Assembly (NCBI GenBank): GCA_030538185.1 | Contig: JAUNUK010000002.1 | Coordinates: 1-64,000, forward strand | Direction of reading: 5' to 3' | Origin: Actinomycetaceae bacterium | GTDB taxonomy: Bacteria; Actinomycetota; Actinomycetes; Actinomycetales; Actinomycetaceae | Length of the DNA stretch: 64,000 nucleotides | The notes under the pieces: generated by a model | The model's input: only the letters and a program-made list of their open reading frames with translations | Told to the model about the DNA's origin: nothing | The model's database searches: none | Shown: positions 18,394-25,511 of the stretch, in pieces | How positions within the stretch are numbered: position 1 is the stretch's first letter | Layout: every line of letters starts with the position of its first letter | Program-made: the position numbers and the translations under genes

Positions 18394-19194
18394 GTGAGTG
18401 GGAAAGAATTGCCGAGGGCGGGGCTCAGGCAAACCCTCGTGAGGCAGACTCGGCGTGTGGCCTGGTGGGAGTTTGGCGAAGTCTCGGCCAAAAAGACCGT
18501 GCTTTATTGTCACGGGACGCCTGGTTCTGGGGTGGATGCACAATTGTTTACTGCCTCAGCGCAAGACCTGGGCCTTCGGATAATCGCCATTGACAGGCCT
18601 GGTTACGGGCACAGCGATCGCGAACCTGGTCGCAATGTGGCCTCGTGGGCACATGACGCGCAAGCGGTCTTGGACCATTTAGGCATTGAAAAAGTTGCGG
18701 TTGTGGGCTACTCCGGCGGGTGTCCACACGCTTTGGCCTTGCTTCAAGAAATGCCCGAACGCATAAGCTCCTTGGGCTTGGCCGCCCCCTTCATTCCGCG
18801 CAAAGGTTTCGCCGGCTGGGTGGAACGGGTCAGTGCACCGTGGCGGATGTTTGTGGCCTGGGCGTTGAATTCGCTGGGCTCCCGGGTGGCGCACCGCAGC
18901 ACAAGGGTTCGCAACTTGTTAACCGATGCCCAGGCTTTCAGACAGGGGATTTGTGGTGCCATCGATGATGAGCGCGCGATTATCAACAACTGGGGTATAG
19001 AACCTGGTGCCCTGCGTATTGCCCTGGCCACTCACCAGATCCCTGTGACTGTGTGGATTGGCGGACGCGACCGTGTGATAGCCCCCAAGGAAAGCCGCCA
19101 GGTAGCGCACCTGCTTGGTGCCAAAATAATCCTGCACCCTCACAGCACCCACAGCACCCTCTTATTTTCGCTGAGCCTATCGTCTAAGGTCTGA
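18394..19194 (+). CDS. Alpha/beta-fold hydrolase, 3' end inside an inverted repeat
   Basis: This 266-residue hydrolase has the oxyanion motif YCHGTPGSG (residues 39-47), the nucleophile elbow GYSGG (Ser107) and an Asp in GGRDRVIAPKES (about residue 225). After HPHSTHSTLLF the frame runs into one arm of the 19170-19253 inverted repeat, which encodes the last eight or so residues (SLSLSSKV). The normal C-terminus may therefore have been replaced; the catalytic His is probably in the HPHSTHS segment. A CCGAGGGCG motif sits in codons 6-9. Substrate unknown. Confidence 0.8.
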   Translation: MSGKELPRAGLRQTLVRQTRRVAWWEFGEVSAKKTVLYCHGTPGSGVDAQLFTASAQDLGLRIIAIDRPGYGHSDREPGRNVASWAHDAQAVLDHLGIEKVAVVGYSGGCPHALALLQEMPERISSLGLAAPFIPRKGFAGWVERVSAPWRMFVAWALNSLGSRVAHRSTRVRNLLTDAQAFRQGICGAIDDERAIINNWGIEPGALRIALATHQIPVTVWIGGRDRVIAPKESRQVAHLLGAKIILHPHSTHSTLLFSLSLSSKV

Positions 19195-19253
19195 GCCTAT
19201 TCAGAGGGTAGTTACCCAAGAAATAGGCTCAGACCTTCAGTGATAGTCTCAGC
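19170..19253. repeat. Long imperfect inverted repeat at a convergent junction
   Basis: The arms of 32 bases (19170-19201 and 19222-19253) match at about 27 positions, with a perfect inner block AAGGTCTGAGCCTATT. They lie between the hydrolase (+) and the marR-type gene (-), and cover the stop codons of both. It is probably a bidirectional terminator, or the footprint of a small mobile repeat. Confidence 0.75.
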
Positions 19254-19773
19254 AAGCGTCGAAGGGGTGGAGGAGGGTGCGCAGCATTCTGGCTAGGGAG
19301 GCTTTGTCCCCTGCGTTCAGATCGCGCAAAAGGGCAGCCTCGGCGTTTAGCAAGGTTTCGAGGGCGGAGTCCACGCGGCCCAAGCCTTCCCTCGTCAAGG
19401 TCACCAGGACTGCACGCCTGTCATCCGGCGCAGGGGAGCGCTTTACCAGGCGTTTTAGTTCCAAACGGTCAATCCGATTCGTCATGGTCCCAGAAGACAC
19501 CAAAGAGGCGGCCATTAACTTGCCTGGGGTCAAGGAGTATGGCTTGCCTGCACGGCGCAAAGACGATAGGACATCAAATTCCCAAGGCTCTAACTCGTGC
19601 TGTTCAAAAACGGTACGTCTGGCCAGGTCAAAGTGTCGTGAGAGGCGGGTGATGCGCGAAAAAACTTGCATTGGTGAGGTATCTAGGTCGGGCCTTTCGG
19701 CACTCCATCCTTGAATGATGCCATCCACCTCGTCGACAATGACGGCAGGTTCCTTGGGATCGTCTTGGGTCAT
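19249..19773 (-). CDS. MarR-family transcriptional regulator
   Basis: This is a 174-residue winged-helix regulator. FDVLSSLRRAG, then LTPGKLMAASLVSSGTMTNR (recognition helix, about residues 85-104) and the wing APDDRRAVLVTLT are the core MarR pattern, closest to the branch annotated as MarR/multidrug regulators in actinobacteria. It would bind as a dimer to palindromic sites and respond to small aromatic ligands. Ligand and targets cannot be told. It is on the same strand as the TetR gene, with a 44-base gap. Confidence 0.9.
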   Translation of the reverse strand: MTQDDPKEPAVIVDEVDGIIQGWSAERPDLDTSPMQVFSRITRLSRHFDLARRTVFEQHELEPWEFDVLSSLRRAGKPYSLTPGKLMAASLVSSGTMTNRIDRLELKRLVKRSPAPDDRRAVLVTLTREGLGRVDSALETLLNAEAALLRDLNAGDKASLARMLRTLLHPFDAC

Positions 19774-19817
19774 AGATGGAGTTTACTCGACATCAAGATT
19801 CTTGGCTACGGTTGTTC

Positions 19818-20438
19818 CTAGAGTGTAACAGTGACCAATTCGGGAGTGTGTTCGAGGTTCTTTAAACCATTCCAGCACAGATTCACGATATTGGTCGCCA
19901 CCTGCTCTTTTGAGGGCTCTCGCTCGGATAACCACCACTGGCCGCACAAAGAAATCAAGCCAACTAACATTTGTGCATACATGGGGGCTAGGCCCGTATC
20001 AAGATCCACACGGGCAAAGTGATCAGCAAGTAAAGGTTCCAGCTGATTCGCAACGTCCCCTAGAAGTGAAGAAAAGGTCCCATAAAATTCATCTCCCGAG
20101 GGCGTATCTCGCAGCAAAATGCGGAACCCATCGGTATTCGTCTCGATATAAGTCAAGAACGAAAGGGCAGTGTTTTCAACGAGCTCACGCGGAGAACCCG
20201 AAGACTGCAAGGCCTCGGTAATCGTCGATGTCAGCAAGGTCACTTCACGGTCAACAATGACCGCATAAAGTCCCTCTTTTCCGCCGAAATGCTCGTAAAT
20301 CACGGGTTTCGACACCTCTGCCCGTGCAGCCAATTCTTCGACCGAAGCCGCATCAAAACCTCTTTCGGCAAAGAGGGCACGCCCAATACGTACAAGCTGT
20401 TCACGACGCTGGACGCCAGTCATGCGAGTCTTTTTCAC
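19818..20438 (-). CDS. TetR/AcrR-family transcriptional regulator
   Basis: This is a regulator of about 206 residues. The helix-turn-helix lies in residues of about 25-60 (FAERGFDAASVEELA, then AEVSKPVIYEHFGGKEGLY), and the rest is a helical ligand domain. The frame opens at 20462, but GGGGAGG lies six bases before a GTG at 20438, which is preferred; the ATG at 20423 is another option. It is probably co-transcribed with the downstream MarR gene. Tissue-like targets such as efflux pumps are not adjacent. Confidence 0.88.
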   Translation of the reverse strand: MKKTRMTGVQRREQLVRIGRALFAERGFDAASVEELAARAEVSKPVIYEHFGGKEGLYAVIVDREVTLLTSTITEALQSSGSPRELVENTALSFLTYIETNTDGFRILLRDTPSGDEFYGTFSSLLGDVANQLEPLLADHFARVDLDTGLAPMYAQMLVGLISLCGQWWLSEREPSKEQVATNIVNLCWNGLKNLEHTPELVTVTL

Positions 20439-20520
20439 CACCACCTCCCCATTGTCCCTCAATTGCGTCTATTAGCAGAGTTTGGCAAACTAGAGGACGG
20501 TCGTTTTGAATATGACCAAA

Positions 20521-20591
20521 TCCTCCCTGGTGTAATGGCAGCACCCAGGCCTTTGGTGCCTGTTGTCCGGGTTCGAATCCTGGGGGAGGAG
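20521..20591 (+). tRNA. tRNA-Gln (UUG)
   Basis: A 71-base cloverleaf: acceptor TCCTCCC (20521-20527) with GGGAGGA (20584-20590) and discriminator G. The anticodon stem is CAGGC/GCCTG with loop CTTTGGT, so the anticodon at 20553-20555 is TTG, reading CAA/CAG. The T arm is CCGGG-TTCGAAT-CCTGG. No CCA is encoded. It is followed by a terminator and by an inverted copy of its own 3' end. Confidence 0.95.
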
Positions 20592-20865
20592 CTAAAAAAT
20601 GGGGCCTATGGCCCCATTTTTCTTTTTCCCCCCAGGATTCGCGTTCCTAAGCGGCAAACCGCTAAGGAACGCCAGTGCTTTTTTGCGCGCCGCCGCCTCT
20701 GCGGCGCGCGTCACTCGCGCGAAACCCAAAATCGCGGTTTCGGGTTTCGCTACTCACAAAAGTGTGGGCGGAGCCTGGCGTTGGGGTGTGTGAGGGATTG
20801 TGGGCGGAGCCTGGCGTTGGGAAAGTGTAAAGAACTATGGCCCCGTTTTTTCTTTTTCCCCAGGT
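20574..20865 (+). repeat. tRNA-linked structured repeat element, copy A
   Basis: After the terminator comes an inverted copy of the tRNA 3' end (CCCCCAGGATTCG at 20629-20641, pairing with 20574-20586). Next is hairpin H2 (20641-20672, one mismatch), a conserved stretch AGTGCTTTTTTGCGCG, hairpin H3 (GCGCGCCGC/GCGGCGCGC, 20685-20709) and hairpin H4 (GCGAAACCC/GGGTTTCGC, 20719-20750, 14-base loop). It ends with two direct repeats of TGGGCGGAGCCTGGCGTTGG (20766 and 20802) and a second, looser copy of the terminator region (CTATGGCCCC then T-rich, about 20835-20865). The same element follows tRNA-Leu. No coding capacity is apparent. The 399-base gap up to 20990 otherwise holds only the DUF981 leader. 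Confidence 0.8.
20595..20627 (+). terminator. tRNA-Gln terminator
   Basis: AAAAATGGGGCC / GGCCCCATTTTT (12-bp stem, loop TAT) followed by CTTTTT. This is a standard intrinsic terminator three bases after the tRNA. Confidence 0.9.
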
Positions 20866-20925
20866 GAAACCTAAGTCGAAAAGGGATGACTTATTGGATA
20901 TAGTTCAGATGTGAACATCTTGAGG

Positions 20926-20962
20926 TCAAGAGAAATTCTGTCGAACGGAGCGAAACTCTTGA
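20926..20962 (+). promoter_or_regulatory. Hairpin in the leader of the DUF981 gene
   Basis: TCAAGAG (20926-20932) pairs with CTCTTGA (20956-20962), 29 bases before the start codon. A smaller GTTCA/TGAAC hairpin lies just upstream. These suggest a structured 5' leader; no known riboswitch is recognised. Confidence 0.3.
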
Positions 20963-20990
20963 ACCCCTTACAAAAAGGAGGACGACCACG

Positions 20991-21692
20991 ATGATCGTCT
21001 ACAACGAAATTGTGGCAGTAACCACAGGTGCCGCACTGATCGGGTTCACCTGGTTGGTTTCTCAGGTGCTGCGCAAACAGAAAATTGAAAGCGAAGGATG
21101 GGCAGCCTTCTTTGGTGTCACCGGACTTTTGCTGTTTACCACAGGCATGCATACCACGTTGACCTGGCCTTATGGGGCGGGAGGGTTTCAGTACACCAAT
21201 ATCGCCTTCGGGCAGCCGTCTGCGATGTTTGGCGCAATGTTGTTTTTCGCCGCAATCTACTTGTGGCGTAACAGGGCCGTCTTCGATGGTAGTTCAGAAG
21301 CAGAGATAGAGGACGCAAGCGCAAGGATTATGCGCGCGATCAAGCCGATCAGTCTTTACATCGCCACTGCTGGCCTAGCCATGCTTGTTCTGGCCTTCAC
21401 CTTCGTTCGTTTCCAGCTGGGTGCCGCCCCGCCGGAAGAGCCCATCTCTGGCAACTTTGGCCACATACCAATCCTTGAAGCACTTTTCCTCGGTGGACTG
21501 TGGGGAATCGTTGGCCTTGGTTCGATTCTTTTTGCCATCGCCGCCATTGCCGATCGCCCGAAGCTTTTCCGTTGGGCGCTGTATGCGATTGCCCTTGGAG
21601 GCTTAGGCTTCCTGCTGTTTGGCGCGATGAACTTCTACACACATATTGGCATGTACTACAACATCGAGCACGGCACGAACCATAAGTGGTAG
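20991..21692 (+). CDS. DUF981-like integral membrane protein
   Basis: This 233-residue protein has six or seven hydrophobic segments. The pattern GMHTTLTWPYGAGGFQYTNI and FGQPSAMFGAMLFFAAIYLW resembles the DUF981 family of archaeal and bacterial membrane proteins, whose function is unknown. AAAAAGGAGG precedes the ATG at ideal spacing, so the start is secure and expression is likely strong. It stands alone, between the tRNA-Gln element and the glmU leader. Confidence 0.8.
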   Translation: MIVYNEIVAVTTGAALIGFTWLVSQVLRKQKIESEGWAAFFGVTGLLLFTTGMHTTLTWPYGAGGFQYTNIAFGQPSAMFGAMLFFAAIYLWRNRAVFDGSSEAEIEDASARIMRAIKPISLYIATAGLAMLVLAFTFVRFQLGAAPPEEPISGNFGHIPILEALFLGGLWGIVGLGSILFAIAAIADRPKLFRWALYAIALGGLGFLLFGAMNFYTHIGMYYNIEHGTNHKW

Positions 21693-21704
21693 CAGCACTG
21701 TTAG

Positions 21705-21773
21705 CTAACCCGTCCCCACCGAAGCCTGAACGGTTCCCTACTTCCGTTCAAAATCTTTGCGGGGACGGGTTAG
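21705..21773 (+). promoter_or_regulatory. Nested inverted repeat before glmU
   Basis: CTAACCCGTCCCC (21705-21717) pairs perfectly with GGGGACGGGTTAG (21761-21773) and encloses TGAACGG/CCGTTCA (21727/21744). Position 60 bases before glmU allows a terminator for the DUF981 gene or a regulatory leader. No U-run follows. Confidence 0.5.
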
Positions 21774-21833
21774 TATTGTCGTGGTGGACGGGAATGCCTA
21801 AGGCTCCCATTGCATCTAGCGAAAGCTCGAACA

Positions 21834-22949
21834 GTGACTTCAGCTCCAACAGCCGTAATTGTCCTTGCGGCAGGCCAAGGTACGCGGATGCACTCCACGA
21901 CACCCAAAGTCCTCCACACCTTCGCCGGGCGTACCATCCTGGGCCATGCGCTCACTGCCGCCCTCGCAGTAGAGCCTGAACACCTGGTCGTAGTCGTGAG
22001 GCACGAACGCGACATGGTCGCCAAGGCAGTCCTCGAACTGGCACCTCATGCGATCATTGCCGACCAGGATGAAATACCTGGTACTGGACGTGCCGTTCAA
22101 TGCGGATTGGAAACTCTAGACAAAGTCATTGGCGAAACACAAGGCACGATCCTGGTCACATCTGGCGATGTCCCCTTGCTGGAAGATTCCACGCTGTCCG
22201 CCCTCGTCGAAGAAAACGAAAAAGAGGGAGCTGCCGTAACCCTGTTGACCACGGAGGTCGCGAACCCCTTTGGTTACGGACGCATCATAAGGGTGGCCAA
22301 GCAGGTCGCAGCCATCGTGGAAGAAAGCGATGCGACGTACCCTCAGAAACAAATCAAGGAAATCAACGCCGGGATTTATGCCTTTGACGCAACTTTCCTG
22401 AGGCAAACACTGCCGACCTTGGGCCAATCGAATGAGCAAGGCGAGGTCTACCTGACTGACACCATCGCGGCTGCGCGCAAGCAGGGCCGCAAGGTGGCAT
22501 CCTTTTTCCTCAGTGATACGGCCCAGGCTGAAGGCTGCAACGATCGTTGGCAAATGGCTACACTGCACGCTGAACTGAATAAACGCATCTGCAAGAAGTG
22601 GATGTTGCGCGGAACGACCATCGTCGACCCATTTTCCACCTGGATAGATGTCCATGTGGAACTGGGCCAAGACACGCATATTGAACCCGGTGTACGCCTG
22701 CAGGGACACACAAAAATCGGAGAAGGCTGCTATATAGGCCCTGGTTGTTCACTGCATGATGCCATAGTGGAAGATGGGGCAATCCTGGAATCGCAAGTCC
22801 ATGCCACCACCACGACCATCACCAAAGGCGCACATATTGCACCATTCACCCTGGTGAACCAGGAACATTTTGACGAGGCAATCGCAGCCACGGCACGCAT
22901 TGCCGCACAAGGCACTACGCACAGCACTATTCAGGAGGAAAAGGCATGA
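21834..22949 (+). CDS. glmU: GlmU uridylyltransferase with shortened C-terminal domain
   Basis: The N-terminal half is a complete N-acetylglucosamine-1-phosphate uridylyltransferase: LAAGQGTRM, IPGTGRAVQCGL, SGDVPLLED, FGYGRI, INAGIYAFD and EVYLTD are all present, so UDP-GlcNAc can be made. The protein is only about 371 residues instead of the usual 450-490. The left-handed beta-helix stops after a few coils (THIEPGVRLQGHTKIGEGCYI ends the clear part), and the acetyltransferase active-site coils are missing. There is no remnant downstream, because prs starts within the stop codon. GTG at 21834 is the likely start; TTG at 21810 is in frame. It is operonic with prs. Confidence 0.88.
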   Translation: MTSAPTAVIVLAAGQGTRMHSTTPKVLHTFAGRTILGHALTAALAVEPEHLVVVVRHERDMVAKAVLELAPHAIIADQDEIPGTGRAVQCGLETLDKVIGETQGTILVTSGDVPLLEDSTLSALVEENEKEGAAVTLLTTEVANPFGYGRIIRVAKQVAAIVEESDATYPQKQIKEINAGIYAFDATFLRQTLPTLGQSNEQGEVYLTDTIAAARKQGRKVASFFLSDTAQAEGCNDRWQMATLHAELNKRICKKWMLRGTTIVDPFSTWIDVHVELGQDTHIEPGVRLQGHTKIGEGCYIGPGCSLHDAIVEDGAILESQVHATTTTITKGAHIAPFTLVNQEHFDEAIAATARIAAQGTTHSTIQEEKA

Positions 22950-23920
22950 CGGGGATTTTGGCAACGGGGGTAAAACGATTAGTGATTGTCTCTGGTCGCT
23001 CGCACCCGCAGCTAGCCGAGGACGTTGCCAAAGAGCTCCAGATGGAAGTCCTGTCGACAACGGCCTACGATTTCGCCTCCTCTGAGATCTATGTGCGTTT
23101 CAACGAGTCCGTGCGCGGCTGTGACGTATTTTGTATCCAATCCCACGTGGCACCGGTAAACAAGTGGCTGATGGAACAGCTGTTGATGGTGGACGCCTTG
23201 AAGCGCGCCTCTGCCAAGCGCATCACAGTGGTTGCGCCCTGCTTCCCCTATGCGCGCCAGGACAAGAAGCACGTTGGGCGCGAACCTATCTCTGCGCGCC
23301 TAGTCGCCGACCTCTACAAAACGGCAGGTGCATCGCGTTTGATGAGCGTCGATCTGCACGCCTCTCAAGAGCAGGGTTTCTTTACGGGGCCTGTCGATCA
23401 CTTGTTTGCGCAGCCGGTCCTCTTGGAATACGTGCGCACCAGGGTCGATGTCAATAACCTTTCAGTCGTCTCCCCTGATGCCGGGCGCATCCGAGTGGCA
23501 GAGAAATGGTCCAACCGCTTTGGCGGAGTTCCTTTGGCGTTCATCCATAAAACACGCGACTTGTCTCGCCCCAATCTGGCCACCGCCAACCGTGTGGTAG
23601 GCCAGGTAGAAGGCCGTTCCTGTGTTCTGGTTGATGACCTCATTGACACAGGCGGCACCATTGCCGAGGCCGTCAAGGTCCTCCTTGAGGCAGGCGCCAA
23701 GGACGTTTTGGTGGCAGCGACCCACGGCGTTTTGTCTCCGCCAGCCTCCCAGCGCTTAAGCGAGTGCGGGGTCCGCGAGGTTGTCGTCACCGATACCTTG
23801 CCGATTTCACCAGAGAAACGCTTCCCGCAGCTCACCGTTTTGTCGATTGCGCCTCTCTTGGCCCGCGCCATACGCGAAGTCTTCGACGACGGCTCGGTCA
23901 CCTCACTTTTCGACGACTAA
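22946..23920 (+). CDS. prs: Ribose-phosphate pyrophosphokinase
   Basis: This 324-residue PRPP synthetase makes phosphoribosyl pyrophosphate from ribose-5-phosphate and ATP for purine, pyrimidine, NAD, His and Trp synthesis. The flexible-loop and binding motifs PYARQDKKHVGREPISARL, VDLHASQEQGFF, VVSPDAGRIRVAEKW and the PRPP loop VLVDDLIDTGGTIAEA are in order. The ATG overlaps the glmU stop (ATGA) and has AGGAGG upstream, so the two are translationally coupled. The glmU-prs pairing is conserved in Firmicutes and actinobacteria. Confidence 0.96.
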   Translation: MTGILATGVKRLVIVSGRSHPQLAEDVAKELQMEVLSTTAYDFASSEIYVRFNESVRGCDVFCIQSHVAPVNKWLMEQLLMVDALKRASAKRITVVAPCFPYARQDKKHVGREPISARLVADLYKTAGASRLMSVDLHASQEQGFFTGPVDHLFAQPVLLEYVRTRVDVNNLSVVSPDAGRIRVAEKWSNRFGGVPLAFIHKTRDLSRPNLATANRVVGQVEGRSCVLVDDLIDTGGTIAEAVKVLLEAGAKDVLVAATHGVLSPPASQRLSECGVREVVVTDTLPISPEKRFPQLTVLSIAPLLARAIREVFDDGSVTSLFDD

Positions 23921-24012
23921 AGATTTTTCATTTCCGAGGGCGGCTCGTTGAAACTCGGTTCCTTGGATAGAAGTCTGGGCAGAAGTTAACGCGTGAATCC
24001 TGCCACGATTTT

Positions 24013-24041
24013 TTGAACCTCTCATCCGGGGCAGTTAGACT
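24013..24041 (+). promoter_or_regulatory. Predicted promoter of rplY, with a long leader
   Basis: TTGAAC (24013-24018), 17 bases, TAGACT (24036-24041). Transcription would start near 24048, leaving about 175 bases of leader before the rplY start. The 302-base gap from 23921 holds one CCGAGGGCGG motif (23934), this promoter and several short complementary stretches, but no RNA family that I can name. Confidence 0.45.
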
Positions 24042-24222
24042 ACATGGGTTGCCTCGGCGAGGGTAACTGTGAACGCGACTGCGGTCTATCACGGTTCCGT
24101 TATCGACGCGGCTCGCAACAGAGACCTTTGATCGGCAGTTGCCGAGTTTCTCTTAGCGTGTCCTCCCGAGCCCTTGGTTTCACACCATTCGGTTTGGAAC
24201 CCCTGAACTATTAGGAGGACAC

Positions 24223-24843
24223 ATGGCACAAACGCCTGTACTGAATCTGACACCGCGCGAGACCTTCGGAAAAGGCTCTTCCCGCCAAGCTCGTAGAGAT
24301 GGCCTAATTCCTGCGGTTATCTACGGCCACGGCAGCGAACCTGTTCACGTCTTGGCACCCGCACACGACACCTTCCTGATCATCAAGGACAGCGCTAACG
24401 CGGTTGTGAAGCTGGAAGGCGTAAAGGACGGCGGTATGGCCCTGGTGAAAGAAGCCCAGATCCACCCCGTTCGCCGCGAAATCCTGCACCTGGATCTGCT
24501 GCGCGTCAAGGCAGACGAAAAGGTTGAGGTTGAGGTCCCCGTGGTTGTCATCGGTGATCCTGTTGCGGGCACCTTACACATCCAAGAACTGCTAAACATC
24601 ATGGTTCTTGCACCTGTTGTGGCTATTCCTGAATCAATCGAGGTCGATATTACTGGTGTTGAGGCTGGAACAGTTCTGCGTATTAGTGACCTAGAACTGC
24701 CTGCAGGCGTCACAACCGACATGGACCCAGATACCGATGTCGCCTCTGTGACCATCCCTGTCGACAGAAGCCAGGACACAAGTGAAGATGAAGAAGCCGG
24801 TGAAGCAGCTGCCCCGGCAGAAACTGAAAGCTCTGAAGAGTAA
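24223..24843 (+). CDS. rplY: 50S ribosomal protein L25, long CTC form
   Basis: This 206-residue protein binds 5S rRNA. Residues 1-95 are the L25 domain (TPRETFGKGSSRQARRDGLIP, then VIYGHGSEPVHV), and residues of about 96-185 are the TL5/CTC beta domain. The tail is strongly acidic. CTC-type L25 is also known as a general stress protein. AGGAGG lies at ideal distance before the ATG. It is followed after 26 bases by pth, as in many actinobacteria. Confidence 0.95.
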   Translation: MAQTPVLNLTPRETFGKGSSRQARRDGLIPAVIYGHGSEPVHVLAPAHDTFLIIKDSANAVVKLEGVKDGGMALVKEAQIHPVRREILHLDLLRVKADEKVEVEVPVVVIGDPVAGTLHIQELLNIMVLAPVVAIPESIEVDITGVEAGTVLRISDLELPAGVTTDMDPDTDVASVTIPVDRSQDTSEDEEAGEAAAPAETESSEE

Positions 24844-24869
24844 TAACTTGTGAAAGCCTGTAACACCAG

Positions 24870-25484
24870 ATGAACGAGTATTCGCCCTCGGGAAAGCCTT
24901 GGCTGATTGTTGGCCTGGGGAATCCGGGTACCCAATATGCGGGTACTCGACACAATATCGGGGCAATGGTTGTGGAACATCTGGTCCAGGGTTTTTCGCA
25001 GAAGTTCAATAGCCATCCGGCAGGTGCCCACATAGCGCAGTTTTCGCTGGGGTACCTGCCGGGTGGAATACCCGGTCCAAAAGTGATCATTGCCCGCTTG
25101 AACAGCTACATGAATGTATCGGGCAAACCAACTGCGGCCCTATGCAAATATTTCAATATCACCCCAGACAGGCTCTGTGTCATCCACGACGATCTGGACC
25201 TAGACCCGTGGATACTGCGCCTAAAAATTGGCGGAGGCGAGGGCGGCCACAACGGACTGAGATCCATTTCGCAGGCTTTGGGCACCAAAGACTATGTGCG
25301 TTTGCGCTGCGGGGTAGGCAGGCCACCAGGGCGTCAAGATCCAGCCGATTATGTTCTATCTCGCTTTCCTCTGGCCGTTAGCACAGACTTGGAAATCACC
25401 ATCGCACAGGCTGCTGATGTGCTGGAAGAACTGGTTGTAGACGGCCTGGAAAAGACGCAAATGCGTCTACACACAAAATCCTGA
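24870..25484 (+). CDS. pth: Peptidyl-tRNA hydrolase
   Basis: This 204-residue enzyme frees tRNA from peptidyl-tRNA that drops off ribosomes. The active-site segments are GLGNPGTQYAGTRHNIG with the catalytic His near residue 29, the Asn in LNSYMNVSG, the Asp in VIHDDLDL and GGGEGGHNGLRSI. It is complete, including the RCGVGRPPGRQDPADYVL lid segment. A CGCCCTCGG copy of the dispersed motif lies in codons 5-8, before the conserved domain begins. It is part of rplY-pth-mfd. Confidence 0.96.
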   Translation: MNEYSPSGKPWLIVGLGNPGTQYAGTRHNIGAMVVEHLVQGFSQKFNSHPAGAHIAQFSLGYLPGGIPGPKVIIARLNSYMNVSGKPTAALCKYFNITPDRLCVIHDDLDLDPWILRLKIGGGEGGHNGLRSISQALGTKDYVRLRCGVGRPPGRQDPADYVLSRFPLAVSTDLEITIAQAADVLEELVVDGLEKTQMRLHTKS

Positions 25485-25511
25485 GCGCGTAGAAAGCGAA
25501 GAAACCGAAGA

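Noticed and set aside
20289..20867. ORF of 192 codons across tRNA-Gln and the structured element
   Set aside because: It runs through a tRNA, a terminator and several hairpins, has no ribosome site and no protein-like composition.
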